NCBI RefSeq assembly: GCF_002192415.1 | Contig: NZ_CP021780.1 | Location: 2,480,001 to 2,544,000 of the forward strand | DNA: 64,000 nucleotides | Reading direction: 5' to 3' | Origin: Paenibacillus donghaensis | Lineage (GTDB): Bacteria > Bacillota > Bacilli > Paenibacillales > Paenibacillaceae | Shown here: piece by piece, positions 18,481 to 27,327 of the stretch | Numbering within the stretch: position 1 is the stretch's first letter | How the letters are laid out: the number at the start of each line of letters is the position of its first letter | Translations under genes and position numbers: made by a program | The notes under the pieces: model-generated | What the model was told of the DNA's origin: nothing | The model's database searches: none | The model's input: the letters and a program-made list of their open reading frames with translations, nothing else

Positions 18481-18522
18481 AGCCGTTTCCACTTGACCTC
18501 TAGTGTTGCCTACCGTCATCCG

Positions 18523-19512
18523 CTAAAAATAGTTAAGTGACATCGCATCCCGGACCTCTTTCATCGTTTCTTGGGCGATTCCCCGTACACGTTCCGTTCC
18601 GCTCATCAGGATATCATGGATCAGCTTCGGTTTGGCCGCATACAAGGCACGCTGCTCCCGCATGGGCGAGATCAGCTGCTCCAGCACATTCGTGATCTGT
18701 CCTTTGCAGGCAACACAGCCCATGGTGCCGTTCTGGCAGCCCTCACGGATCTCCGCAGCAGCAGCAACACTTGCGAACGCCAAGTGATAGGAGTAGATAG
18801 GACAGATATCCGGGTGCCCGGGATCATGGGCGTGGATGCGTGCCGGATCGGTTTTGGCCCGTTTGATGCGCTGCCGGATCTCTTCGGTAGAGGAATCCAG
18901 ATGGATGGCATTGCCGAGGCTTTTGCTCATCTTCGCTTCGCCGTCCGTGCCAATCAGCCGCGGGGATTCCCCGAGCAGCGCTTGCGGTTCCGTAAAAATC
19001 GGCCGGTAGAGCTCATTGAATCTGCGCACAATCCGCCGCGTCAGCTCAAGGTGGGGCAGTTGGTCCTCGCCAACCGGAATGAGGGTCGCCTTGCAGATGG
19101 TGATATCCGCCGCCTGGCTGACAGGATAGCCGAGGAAGCCATAATACATCTCGTCCAGGCTGCCGGATTTCGATTCCGCCTTCACGGTGGGATTATGCCG
19201 TAGACTGTTCACGGTGACGAACATGGAGAAGAGGATGGTCAACTCCGCAATCTCCGGGATCATCGACTGAATGTATAGTGTGGTGTGTTCCGGGTTGATC
19301 CCCGCCGCGAGATAATCCAGCATAATCTCATGGGCATGACTGCGGATCAGGTCCGGCTGTTCGAAATGGGTGGTGAGCGCCTGAATATCGGCGAGAAACA
19401 CAAAGCTGTCATATTGATCCTGCAGGGTCACCCGGTTCTTCAAACTGCCGATGTAATGGCCAAGGTGTAATTTTCCAGTGACGCGGTCCCCGGTTAATAG
19501 TCTTTCTTTCAT
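18523..19512 (-). CDS. trpS: tryptophan--tRNA ligase
   Basis: 329 residues, class Ic synthetase that charges tRNA-Trp. The HIGH-type motif is GKLHLGHYIGSL near residue 13 and the KMSKS loop is AKMSKSLGNA. MIPEIAELTILFSMFVT and GSLDEMYYGFLGYPVSQAADI form the tryptophan pocket region. ATG at 19512 with GGAGG upstream. A T-box leader upstream indicates induction by uncharged tRNA-Trp. Many Paenibacillus carry two trpS genes; whether this is the only one cannot be told here. Confidence 0.93.
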   Translation of the reverse strand: MKERLLTGDRVTGKLHLGHYIGSLKNRVTLQDQYDSFVFLADIQALTTHFEQPDLIRSHAHEIMLDYLAAGINPEHTTLYIQSMIPEIAELTILFSMFVTVNSLRHNPTVKAESKSGSLDEMYYGFLGYPVSQAADITICKATLIPVGEDQLPHLELTRRIVRRFNELYRPIFTEPQALLGESPRLIGTDGEAKMSKSLGNAIHLDSSTEEIRQRIKRAKTDPARIHAHDPGHPDICPIYSYHLAFASVAAAAEIREGCQNGTMGCVACKGQITNVLEQLISPMREQRALYAAKPKLIHDILMSGTERVRGIAQETMKEVRDAMSLNYF

Positions 19513-19557
19513 GATTGAGCCTCCTCAAAGTTTTGTATAGCATAGACATCCCAGAGC

Positions 19558-19594
19558 AGCTTCGTACAAAACTCGCTTCGGAAGCATACGCTTT
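19558..19594. repeat. CTTCG-type short dispersed repeat, copy 1
   Basis: AGCTTCGTACAAAACTCGCT... at 19558 recurs with few changes at 20569 and, rearranged, at 20517. Its core GCTTCGAAAGC can form a small hairpin. Confidence 0.6.
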
Positions 19595-19668
19595 GGTTAC
19601 AACCACTATCGGTCGCCATCGCCAGTCATCCACCATGACCATCACCCCCTAACTGATCACAAAAAAAC

Positions 19669-19955
19669 TCCGTCCCGATAAGGACGAAGTTGTCGTATGT
19701 GCCACCTTAAATAATCGTGCCGCCTCTGCAGGGCAGGGCATTCCGATTCGATTAGCCGGTACGGAGCATTCCGCAGAATCTCGATACCGCTCCCCTGATA
19801 ACGGCGGGATACCCGGCATTCCCCTACTGCACCCGTCCGGGTGGTTCGGAGAAGCAGCTCCAAAGTCCATTCGCTCTGACGATCAACCACCGGTTCGCAG
19901 CAACCACCGGCTCTCTGGGAGATCCATACGTCAGCCTACTTACTCTTTGTCTCAG
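19669..19955 (-). promoter_or_regulatory. T-box leader (Trp) of trpS
   Basis: Read on the minus strand: GAGACAAAGAGTAAGTAGG opens stem I, followed by AGAGAGCC, GGTGGTTG and GCGAACCGG. Then comes a specifier-like GCGAATGGAC (UGG at 19867-19869), and CCCGCCGTTATC typical of the linker stems. The T-box itself is TTAAGGTGGCAC (19699-19710). A terminator CTTCGTCC/GGGACGGAG with seven Ts follows (19669-19692). Uncharged tRNA-Trp should stabilise the antiterminator and allow trpS expression. Confidence 0.82.
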
Positions 19956-19974
19956 CTGTTCAAATATACTTTGC

Positions 19975-20003
19975 ATGGTACGCTCGCAGGAGGATTTTGT
20001 CAA
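19975..20003 (-). promoter_or_regulatory. promoter of T-box-trpS unit
   Basis: On the minus strand TTGACA (19998-20003) and TACCAT (19975-19980) are separated by 17 bp, just upstream of the T-box. Confidence 0.6.
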
Positions 20004-20089
20004 TACAATAAATAACGTATGCTGAGAACAGCGGCAACTTCTCTCCGTGCTGATTCATGATTAGAGCGCCGAACAACCTAACCAATTAA

Positions 20090-20278
20090 TTTAGTTGCAA
20101 AAGCGCATCTAATTTGCTGGTTTTTTCGTTTTAGAAGCAAATAAGTGCAAATATGCATCTAATTCGAGCGTGTGAGCCAAATAGGCCTGATTTACTCGAA
20201 ATTAGTTGCAGAATCGCACTTAATCGACTGCTGTCTCACATTCCAGCCGAAATTAGTTGCACTTTCGCATCTATTTAC
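20090..20278. repeat. cluster of four palindromic TTAGTTGCA-type repeats
   Basis: Four units of about 26 bp start near 20090, 20138, 20199 and 20250. Each has the form TTAGTTGCA, 3-5 bases, CGCATCTAA, an imperfect palindrome, spaced by 50-60 bp. A second cluster of the same family lies at 58754-58946. No gene is associated; they look like a lineage-specific dispersed intergenic repeat. Confidence 0.75.
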
Positions 20279-20352
20279 TCGGAACGCTCCATGGCAACAT
20301 TCTTAGTTCTCGGGCAAGGAGCTCTTTCGCTACTGAATTAACTGCATTCGGA

Positions 20353-20502
20353 TCAGATTAGACGATAGGCGGACGGTAGATTCCCGCTGTCGCGGATGTT
20401 ACGGATCTGCTGCAGCGTCAACTGCTGATTGGTGGAGATGATAGATTCCACGTCATTGCCGTTGATATAGTCATCCAGATCAAGGATGCTGCGGCCCCTG
20501 AA
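20353..20502 (-). pseudogene. C-terminal coding remnant, unknown gene
   Basis: On the minus strand, 49 in-frame codons read RSILDLDDYINGNDVESI and later LTLQQIRNIRDSGNLPSA, ending at the stop 20353-20355. The amino-acid texture is protein-like, but there is no start, and the upstream side runs straight into a CTTCG-type repeat. Probably the tail of a gene deleted by repeat recombination. Family not recognised. Confidence 0.4.
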
Positions 20503-20516
20503 CTTTGCTTCGGTAA

Positions 20517-20606
20517 AACTTGCTTCGAAAGCATTCGCTTAGTTTTGTGAGCGTTACTGTTCCGATTCAGCTTCGTGCAAAACTCGCTTCGAAAGCATAT
20601 CCTTTT
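20517..20606. repeat. CTTCG-type short dispersed repeat, copies 2 and 3
   Basis: Two further copies of the element seen at 19558: AACTTGCTTCGAAAGCATTC at 20517 and AGCTTCGTGCAAAACTCGCT at 20569. They flank the truncated reading frame at 20353-20502. Confidence 0.6.
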
Positions 20607-20692
20607 GCTATCTATCCTATGACGGCCTGCTAGTTAGATTGGACACGTTTATGCAGAGAAATTTTTACAGTCAGGTACTTTACAAACTCGAA

Positions 20693-20726
20693 GTGTCGGT
20701 GTACTATTTAACTATTACACTGACAC
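20693..20726. promoter_or_regulatory. inverted repeat, probable operator for the YtrA-like repressor
   Basis: GTGTCGGTGTA and TACACTGACAC face each other across 12 bp, 40 bp before the first ABC gene. YtrA-type GntR regulators of Bacillus bind AGTGTA...TACACT inverted repeats, and a YtrA-like gene lies inside this operon at 22465. Autoregulation through this site is likely but inferred. Confidence 0.6.
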
Positions 20727-20766
20727 GATGAATAAACATGATCTTTGATGAACAGGGAGGATACAG

Positions 20767-21723
20767 ATGAATTCGAATCAGGCAACCGATGGCAAACGCC
20801 AGATTGTGCTGCAAATGAATGGCGTCAGCAAAGTGATTAAAGGGAAGACGATCGTTGACAAGTTATCTTTTGAAATAGGTAAGGGAGAGATCGTAGGGCT
20901 GCTCGGTCCCAATGGTGCGGGCAAAACCACAACGATCCGCATGATGACAGGCCTGATCCGTATCAGTGAAGGGGATGTGCTGGTCCAGGGGCATAGCATT
21001 CGCAAGGATTTCAAGCAGGCGGTTGCCCATATTGGTGCCATTATCGAGAACCCGGAGTTCTATCCGTATATGACCGGGCTGGATAATCTGAAGCAGTACC
21101 AGCGGATGATTGACCAGGTGGAGCCGGGGCGGATTGATGAGGTGGTCCGACTGGTAGGACTGCAGGAAGCCTTGAACAAGAAGGTGAAGGCCTATTCACT
21201 TGGCATGCGCCAGCGGCTCGGGATTGCCCAGGCGCTGCTGCAGCGGCCGGGACTGCTGATTCTCGATGAACCGACGAATGGACTTGACCCCGCAGGCATT
21301 CGCGAGATGCGCGAATATATGCGGACAATTGCTGAGGTCGAAGGGATCTCGATTCTGATCTCCAGCCATATGCTGAGTGAGATTGAGCAGATCTGCCACC
21401 GGGCTGTTGTGATCCAGAACGGCAAGCTGGTGACGGTAACCTCGATAAGTGAAGTGGCGGAAGCAGAGGCGCGGGTTGTGCTGACGATGCGGGTCGATTC
21501 GACTGAAGCGGCTGTGAGAATTGTGGAAGCCAGCAAGACGGCCCAGCTTACCGGCACTGATGCTGCCCGTTCTGAGTTGACGGTGACCCTGCAAGACAAG
21601 GAAGTTCCAGCATTGGTAGCGGCCTTCAGTGAAGCGAAGGTTGGACTCTACCGGATTACGGAGCAGAAGCAGAGTCTTGAGGATGATTTCTTGAAATGGA
21701 CAGGAGGGAACCGCATTGCGTAA
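20767..21723 (+). CDS. ABC transporter ATP-binding protein (BcrA-like)
   Basis: 318 residues, ATG at 20767 with GGGAGG upstream. Walker A GPNGAGKTTT near residue 46, signature SLGMRQRLGIAQALL, Walker B LLILDEPTNGLDP, and SSHMLSEIEQI for the switch His. The long C-terminal tail is typical of bacitracin/lantibiotic-resistance ATPases. First gene of a five-gene operon. The partner permease overlaps its end by eight bases. Substrate unknown; the cell-envelope antibiotic class is likely given the YtrA-like regulator. Confidence 0.9.
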   Translation: MNSNQATDGKRQIVLQMNGVSKVIKGKTIVDKLSFEIGKGEIVGLLGPNGAGKTTTIRMMTGLIRISEGDVLVQGHSIRKDFKQAVAHIGAIIENPEFYPYMTGLDNLKQYQRMIDQVEPGRIDEVVRLVGLQEALNKKVKAYSLGMRQRLGIAQALLQRPGLLILDEPTNGLDPAGIREMREYMRTIAEVEGISILISSHMLSEIEQICHRAVVIQNGKLVTVTSISEVAEAEARVVLTMRVDSTEAAVRIVEASKTAQLTGTDAARSELTVTLQDKEVPALVAAFSEAKVGLYRITEQKQSLEDDFLKWTGGNRIA

Positions 21724-22462
21724 CTTTTCACGGCTGATTACCAACGAATGGATTAAATTGTTCAAAAAAACCACGTTTGCCGTACCCTTTGTGCTGATGT
21801 TTGTGGTGACTATGGTGGTTGGCTACGTTATGAGAACGTATAACCCGGAAGTTGCCGATTCTGTAACAGACTTCACCGCATCGATAATCGCCAGAGAAGG
21901 TTTGGGGCAGATTGTCGCCATCCTGGCGATTATCGGGACTGCCGGTGTGGTCTCCAAGGAGCATAGTCAGGGAACAATTAAATTTCTGCTGATCCGTGCC
22001 CGCAGCCGCAGCGAGATTCTGGCATCCAAATATGCAGCGGTGCTGATCTATGGTCTGACGCTTGTAGCGTTTACTCTGGGAAGCGCGCTGGTTGCCGGTA
22101 CGGTCTGGTTTGGAGTCAGCGGAGGCGATACCACATTCAGTGATATTTTGCTGTCTTCTCTGTACCTCTATGTCTATACCGTCGTCTACATGACTTTAGG
22201 ATTCATGGTAGGAATTCTGACGAAGTCCACCGGAGCTACGATTGGCATCGCTTTGTTCGCCACGACCATTGACAGAATTATCATCTCCAAGGCGTTCTAC
22301 AAATACTTTCTGTTTCCCAATCTGGATCTGGGCGCATATGAGAATGGGGCAGCACCGATGCCTGGAATGACCTATACGTTCTCTGTGATCATGCTTACTG
22401 CGTACCTGCTGCTCTTTCTGCTTATCGGCTTCTCCGTCTTCAGACGAAGGGATGTTGCCTGA
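21716..22462 (+). CDS. ABC-2 type permease
   Basis: 248 residues starting with TTG at 21716, with AGGAGGGA upstream. About six membrane segments: TTFAVPFVLMFVVTMVVGYV first, then IVAILAIIGTAGVVS, YAAVLIYGLTLVAFTLGSAL, SSLYLYVYTVVYMTLGFMVGI-like, and SVIMLTAYLLLFLLIGFSVF last. SKEHSQGTIKFLLIRARSR after the second segment is the ABC-2 coupling motif. Works with the ATPase encoded just upstream. Confidence 0.88.
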   Translation: MRNFSRLITNEWIKLFKKTTFAVPFVLMFVVTMVVGYVMRTYNPEVADSVTDFTASIIAREGLGQIVAILAIIGTAGVVSKEHSQGTIKFLLIRARSRSEILASKYAAVLIYGLTLVAFTLGSALVAGTVWFGVSGGDTTFSDILLSSLYLYVYTVVYMTLGFMVGILTKSTGATIGIALFATTIDRIIISKAFYKYFLFPNLDLGAYENGAAPMPGMTYTFSVIMLTAYLLLFLLIGFSVFRRRDVA

Positions 22463-22464
22463 AC

Positions 22465-22839
22465 ATGACCATCGAATTCGATAATAACCTGCCGATCTAC
22501 ATCCAGATCATGAATTACATCAAAGGCGAAATCGTCACAGGCAAGCTGCAGCCGGGAGACAAAATTCTTTCGGTACGGGAGCTGGCCAGTGAATTGCAGA
22601 TTAATCCGAATACGGTACAACGGACTTTTCAGGAACTGGAGCGTGAGGAAATCGTGGAGACCCGGCGCGGGATGGGCCGATATGTTACAAGCAACAAGGA
22701 GACGATTATGACGATTAAGAAGGAAATGGCCAAGGACGTTCTGGAGCGGTTCATCCGCGGAATGAGGGAGCTGGGTTTCGAGGGACCGGACATTCTGGAG
22801 GCAGTAGCCGAGAATATCAGGAGTCAGGATGATAAATAG
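22465..22839 (+). CDS. GntR-family repressor, YtrA subfamily
   Basis: 124 residues. The winged-helix domain covers residues 5-75 (PIYIQIMNYIKGEIVTGKL, SVRELASELQINPNTVQRT, then the wing RRGMGRYVT). The C-terminal part is only about 45 residues, which defines the YtrA subfamily, unlike larger ligand-binding GntR proteins. It sits between two ABC modules and two bases after the first permease gene. Probably represses the operon through the inverted repeat at 20693-20726. Confidence 0.88.
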   Translation: MTIEFDNNLPIYIQIMNYIKGEIVTGKLQPGDKILSVRELASELQINPNTVQRTFQELEREEIVETRRGMGRYVTSNKETIMTIKKEMAKDVLERFIRGMRELGFEGPDILEAVAENIRSQDDK

Positions 22840-22852
22840 GAGGGACGACAAG

Positions 22853-23554
22853 GTGGAGCATATTCTTCAAGTACAGCAGGTCAGCAAAAAATTCAGCTCC
22901 AAACAAGCGCTGCGCGGAGTCTCATTCGAACTGCTTCCCGGTAAAATCACCGGACTGCTTGGCAGCAACGGCAGCGGCAAGAGCACCCTTCTGAAGATTA
23001 TAGCGGGACTGGTCCATCCTTCTGCCGGCATCGTCTCTGTGAATGGAGTGACGGTGGGACAGCACAGCCGGTCAATGGTTTCCTTCATGCCTGACCGCCC
23101 AGTGACGGAGTCCTGGATGAAAGTGTCGGATGCGCTGAAATTCCAGCAGGATTTCTACGCAGATTTCGACCAGGCGAAAGCGGCAAAGATGCTGGAATTT
23201 ATGAAGCTGAGGCCGCAGGACGGGATTCGCAGCTTGTCCAAAGGAATGAATGAGCGGCTGCAGCTAACCCTTGCTTTGTCCCGCAGAGCGAGCCTCTATC
23301 TGCTCGATGAACCGATTGGCGGGGTGGACCCGGTAGCACGGACCCGTATTCTGAATGCTCTGGTGGAATTCTATGAGGAGGACAGCACCATTCTGCTTTC
23401 GACGCATTTGATTACGGATATTGAGCGGATTTTTGATGATGTGATCTTTATTAAAGAAGGTGAGGTTGTGATGAATAGCGCAGTGGAAGAACTGCGTCTG
23501 CATCACGGCAAAAGTGTAGATGAAATGTTCAGAGAGGTGTATGCCGAATGCTGA
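22853..23554 (+). CDS. ABC transporter ATP-binding protein (second module)
   Basis: The GTG at 22853 follows AGGAGGG at 22838-22844. An upstream ATG at 22829 would place the ribosome site inside the gene, so GTG is preferred, giving about 233 residues. Walker A GSNGSGKST, signature LSKGMNERLQLTLAL, Walker B LYLLDEPIGGVDP and STHLITDIE. YtrB/YtrE-like. Overlaps the following membrane gene by seven bases. Confidence 0.88.
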   Translation: MEHILQVQQVSKKFSSKQALRGVSFELLPGKITGLLGSNGSGKSTLLKIIAGLVHPSAGIVSVNGVTVGQHSRSMVSFMPDRPVTESWMKVSDALKFQQDFYADFDQAKAAKMLEFMKLRPQDGIRSLSKGMNERLQLTLALSRRASLYLLDEPIGGVDPVARTRILNALVEFYEEDSTILLSTHLITDIERIFDDVIFIKEGEVVMNSAVEELRLHHGKSVDEMFREVYAEC

Positions 23555-24279
23555 AGCTGGTGAAATATGATTTCCGGAGGAGACGCGATCAGCTGGCAGC
23601 CGTTCTGGCTATTGTAATCCTGCTGCAGGTGGCGATCACAATCACCACGTTTGTGGACAGCCCGCACAAGCCTATGCTCAACACGATGGTGTATTTAATA
23701 GCTGCTCTGCTGGGGCTTGGGTATGCTATGCACACATATGTCCAGAATCTGGTCTCTTATCAGCGGCGTCTGCTGCCGGTCAGTACGCTTCATACTCTAC
23801 TATCGCCTATTATTTTCTACTGGGGTCTGCTAATTGTGTTGTTGAGCCTTGGCCTTGTTCAGCTCGGTATCCTGCACATAACCGGTTCGAATATCGAGCT
23901 TCCGGTAAATACCGGGACCTTCGGTTTCAGAGTGATTGCAGAGTCCTTCTGGTCAACCACTTCCTTATTGGTCATGTTTATGTTTTCTTTTACATTGGCA
24001 CGCAGCTTCCGGTATAAAGGATATTGGAGGATCGGGATATTCACCTATTTTGTTCTGCAGTATCTGGTTGTGTTTGTGGAGCGCCAGTTGTTTGGAGTAG
24101 AAAAGACCGAACTAAGGTATTCCCTGGAAATCAATGTAATTGGAGATGAGAGCGCTGCTGGTGGAAACCTGTTTCAAATGCCAGACTCCAATTTGGGGCT
24201 GATTGTGTTTGAGGTAGTCCTGGTGTTGCTGCTGCTTGCCGGCATGGCCAGACTGATCCGCAGTAGAGTAGAGTCATAG
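23548..24279 (+). CDS. membrane protein of the second ABC module
   Basis: 243 residues, ATG at 23548 inside the preceding gene's end. About six hydrophobic segments (LAAVLAIVILLQVAIT, MVYLIAALLGLGYAM, IIFYWGLLIVLLSLGLV, TTSLLVMFMFSFTL, IGIFTYFVLQYLVVFV, IVFEVVLVLLLLAGMA). No ATPase motif. Probably the permease partner of the ATPase at 22853, although it lacks the ABC-2 coupling motif seen in 21716-22462. A terminator follows 60 bp downstream. Confidence 0.8.
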   Translation: MLKLVKYDFRRRRDQLAAVLAIVILLQVAITITTFVDSPHKPMLNTMVYLIAALLGLGYAMHTYVQNLVSYQRRLLPVSTLHTLLSPIIFYWGLLIVLLSLGLVQLGILHITGSNIELPVNTGTFGFRVIAESFWSTTSLLVMFMFSFTLARSFRYKGYWRIGIFTYFVLQYLVVFVERQLFGVEKTELRYSLEINVIGDESAAGGNLFQMPDSNLGLIVFEVVLVLLLLAGMARLIRSRVES

Positions 24280-24338
24280 GCAGCACAACAGCAATAATAT
24301 TGTCACTTATCATGGCATGTGATGTAATGATATAATCG

Positions 24339-24368
24339 AAAGCAGAGTCTTTAGGACTTTGCTTTTTT
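24339..24368 (+). terminator. terminator of ABC operon
   Basis: AAAGCAGAGTC / GACTTTGCTTT stem (one mismatch) followed by a T-run ending TTTTTT. Confidence 0.75.
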
Positions 24369-24455
24369 GCTCTGTCGTTTGGTTTGATCCTTGTGTCACA
24401 AAAAGACGATCTCCCGCAAAGGAGACCGCCGTCTGTTATAGCTCTAGAACCTAGA

Positions 24456-24827
24456 TTAGATACTGTCAGCGCTGCGGCCGGATGACCAGAGATCCAGTTC
24501 GCGCAGCAGCAGCTCTTCCTCGTCTTCCGTTAGATCAAGTCTGATCCCATACTGGTATTGGCCCAGGCCAAACATCCAGCCCCAACGGACACTGCCTTCG
24601 AATTGAAGCTTCACTTCATTCAAATGAAAGTGAATAATCAGCTTCGTGTCCCCTGCCGTGAACCGGAGGTTCAGCGAGGTGCGCACCTTACAGCCGGAGT
24701 GGCTGAGATCTAACAGTACAGCCTCGGTGAGCTTGCCGGAACCCGGCCCTTCGGGGATCTCCAGCCAGCAGTCTATCGGTTGGTTCATTACATACCGGAA
24801 AGGTTCTTTTCTGCTGGAGCTGTCCAT
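24456..24827 (-). CDS. PilZ-domain protein
   Basis: 123 residues. The D-x-S-x-x-G motif of PilZ is present as LLDLSHSGCKVR near residue 42. The N-terminal Arg motif is RKEPFR, so spacing is not the canonical RxxxR although KxxxR fits; c-di-GMP binding is therefore plausible but not certain. Single domain. A diguanylate cyclase gene lies 1 kb away (25669-27306), offering a possible signalling partner. ATG at 24827, GGAGG upstream on the minus strand. Confidence 0.8.
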   Translation of the reverse strand: MDSSSRKEPFRYVMNQPIDCWLEIPEGPGSGKLTEAVLLDLSHSGCKVRTSLNLRFTAGDTKLIIHFHLNEVKLQFEGSVRWGWMFGLGQYQYGIRLDLTEDEEELLLRELDLWSSGRSADSI

Positions 24828-24950
24828 ATTTAACCTCCGCCTACTTATTTAACTGCTATTATAACGAAATGGGCAGAGGAGGACAATCTACTAAAGTGCT
24901 ATATTTGTTGAAATAGAATCATAATCGCTTGAAGTAAGGAGAATCCGCAG

Positions 24951-25559
24951 ATGTATCAATATCATAATGAAACGTTCCGCAATCATAATTTCGATCAAGC
25001 CAACCTGCAGGACGGCGAATTGAGCAATTGTCTCTTTGAGCAGTGTACCTTCCAGGGAGCCTTGTTGGAGGAGATGACCTCGACCGGCTGCCGGTTCGTG
25101 GATTGCGACTTTAGCGGTGCTCTGTTGAATGCCTCGTATCATAAGGAATCCGCCTTCACCAACTGTAAATTTACCGGTGCCAATCTATTTGTATCCAAGT
25201 TCGAGAATTGCAAGATGGTCGGCTCCGATTTCTCCAACGCCTCGCTGGCCGGCATTACCCTTGCCGGGGGCGATTGGTCCTATACGAATCTGCGCCACAC
25301 CAATCTCAGCCGCCAGGACCTGCGCCATATTCGCTTTGCGGAAGCGGACCTAATGGGCTGCAACCTGCAGAAGAGCGATTTGCGGTCCGCCGACTTAAGC
25401 AACGTTCAACTGAGCCAGTGCAAGCTGAAGGGGGCGGACCTGCGGGAGGCCAAGCTGGATGGCATTGACCTGAAGAGTCTGGACCTGCAGGGGGTCAGAC
25501 TGGATATTCAGCAGGCGGTGCTGCTGGCGCGTTCGCTGGGGGCGAAGGTAGGCAATTAA
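24951..25559 (+). CDS. pentapeptide-repeat protein, Qnr/McbG-like
   Basis: 202 residues, ATG at 24951 with AAGGAG upstream. Nearly the whole chain is built of A(D/N)LXX-type five-residue repeats: NFDQANLQDGELSNCLF, SGALLNASY, ANLFVSKFENC, ADLMGCNLQKSDLRSADLS and so on, forming a right-handed quadrilateral beta helix. A break at TLAGGDWSYTN resembles the loop that splits the helix in Qnr proteins. Qnr-like proteins mimic DNA and protect gyrase from quinolones or toxins. That function is inferred from overall form only. Confidence 0.8.
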   Translation: MYQYHNETFRNHNFDQANLQDGELSNCLFEQCTFQGALLEEMTSTGCRFVDCDFSGALLNASYHKESAFTNCKFTGANLFVSKFENCKMVGSDFSNASLAGITLAGGDWSYTNLRHTNLSRQDLRHIRFAEADLMGCNLQKSDLRSADLSNVQLSQCKLKGADLREAKLDGIDLKSLDLQGVRLDIQQAVLLARSLGAKVGN

Positions 25560-25668
25560 AGCGACTCCGCTGTGTAACGGTCTATTTACCCGCTATTGTA
25601 TACAATTCGGAGAGCTGCCATCCGATAAAATAGATAAAGGTAAGCCGTAGCAATGAGGAGAATGAGAA

Positions 25669-27306
25669 GTGTCATTAAATTTGCGTACTGTTTTTTCAAG
25701 CGCATTCGTTGTTATTATTAGCTTGCTGACGATCCTGCTCAGTTATATCATCGGCAATCAATCTTCCAAAACAGTAGAAGTCAGCATTGGCAGCTCGCTG
25801 GCCGAGGTAGCCTACCAGATGTCCGAGAAGCTGGACCATTTCATGTGGTCACGCTCCGGCGAAGTGGAGGTGCTGAGCAGACTTAACGCTTTCCAGATAC
25901 CTCTGGACAAGGAGGAAACTAGCGGACTGCTTAACCAGCTGAAGGAAAGTCTGCCTGTGTTCACCTGGGTGGCTTATTTGGACCGTCAAGGCAATGTGGT
26001 TTCCTCTACCGACAATATTCTGCTGAATCAGAATATCAGCACAAGACCCGTATTCATGGAAGGCATGAAGGGAACCTTTATCGGTGATGTGCACGATGCG
26101 GTATTGCTATCCAAATATTTGCCGAATCCGACAGGAGAGCCGCTGCAGTTCGTGGATGTCAGTGTGCCTGTATTGGACAAGCAAGGCGGGGTTACCGGCG
26201 TATTGGCAGCGCATCTCAGCTGGGAATGGTCGCGCCAGGTGGAGACATCCATTCTGGAGCCGCTTAAGGACCGTCTCCAGGACGTTGAACTGTATGTTGT
26301 AAGCGACAAGGATCATACCATTCTGCTTGGTCCGGAGGACAAGGTCGGCCAGCAGATGTCCAGTGATGTGCTGAAGCAGGCACGTTCGGAGTACAGCTCC
26401 TGGATTATTGAGAAGGATAAGGACAATCAGGAATATTTGACTGGTTATGCGTATGGTAACGGTTATCTGAATTACCCAGGCCTTGGCTGGTCCGTTATTA
26501 TCCGTCAACCGGCGGATGTGGCTTTCGCCTCCGTTAAGCAGCTGGAGCAGTTCATCGTGCTGGCCGGGATGGCGGCTGCCGCATTGTTCGGGATTCTGGG
26601 CTGGCTGCTGGCTGGCTGGATTGCCCGTCCGCTGCACCATATTGCCAGAACGGCAGACCTGCTGAGCACCGGAGTGGATATTGAAATTCCGACCTCACAC
26701 CGTTATAGGGACGTGTCCATGCTGTCCGTCTCGCTGCAGAATCTGGTCAGGAACCTGACCCAGACGGAGCATGCGCTCGGATATAGGTCTGACAAGGCTA
26801 ATCATGATGCGCTCACGGGACTTCCGAACCGCTCTGCACTGGATGAGTTCCTCAAGCACGCCCTGGTTCAGGCGAAGCAGAACCGCAGCTCACTGAGCTT
26901 TCTATATCTGGATCTTGACGGATTCAAGCAGGTGAATGATACGCTGGGACATGCTTTTGGCGATCAATTGCTGCAGGAAGTAGCTTTGCGTCTGAAGGAT
27001 TGTACCCGGGATCATGAGATTGTTGCCCGGTTCGGCGGGGATGAATTCGTGGTAGTGCTACACACTTCGGCTGCTAAGGCAATGCAGGAAGCAGAAGTTG
27101 TAGCGGCGAGAATCATTGGGCGGATTAATCAGCCTATACTCATAGGCGGGGAACAAGTACATGTCGGCTGCAGTGTGGGGGCGGCGGTATGGCAGCCGGA
27201 TGGTCCGGATGCCGATACGAAGGAGACGATGCGTCTGGCGGATGAAGCCTTGTACATCTCTAAGCGCAGCGGCAAGAACCGGATTACATTTGAGGCGGCT
27301 TCCTGA
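25669..27306 (+). CDS. membrane diguanylate cyclase (Cache-HAMP-GGDEF)
   Basis: 545 residues starting GTG at 25669. A first membrane helix lies at residues 7-28 and a second near 285-308. Between them is a dCache-like extracellular sensor (FTWVAYLDRQGNVVSSTD, FIGDVHDAVLLSKYLPN). A HAMP linker follows, then the GGDEF domain with LTGLPNRSALDEFL, LDLDGFKQVNDTLGHAFGD and the active motif RFGGDEF. Should make cyclic di-GMP in response to an outside signal. The inhibitory-site position upstream of GGDEF reads RDHE rather than RxxD, so product inhibition may be weakened. Confidence 0.9.
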   Translation: MSLNLRTVFSSAFVVIISLLTILLSYIIGNQSSKTVEVSIGSSLAEVAYQMSEKLDHFMWSRSGEVEVLSRLNAFQIPLDKEETSGLLNQLKESLPVFTWVAYLDRQGNVVSSTDNILLNQNISTRPVFMEGMKGTFIGDVHDAVLLSKYLPNPTGEPLQFVDVSVPVLDKQGGVTGVLAAHLSWEWSRQVETSILEPLKDRLQDVELYVVSDKDHTILLGPEDKVGQQMSSDVLKQARSEYSSWIIEKDKDNQEYLTGYAYGNGYLNYPGLGWSVIIRQPADVAFASVKQLEQFIVLAGMAAAALFGILGWLLAGWIARPLHHIARTADLLSTGVDIEIPTSHRYRDVSMLSVSLQNLVRNLTQTEHALGYRSDKANHDALTGLPNRSALDEFLKHALVQAKQNRSSLSFLYLDLDGFKQVNDTLGHAFGDQLLQEVALRLKDCTRDHEIVARFGGDEFVVVLHTSAAKAMQEAEVVAARIIGRINQPILIGGEQVHVGCSVGAAVWQPDGPDADTKETMRLADEALYISKRSGKNRITFEAAS

Positions 27307-27327
27307 GGGAGCCTAAGATGATTACAT

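Noticed and set aside
19649..19890. Minus-strand frames of 73 and 77 codons
   Set aside because: They lie entirely inside the T-box leader.
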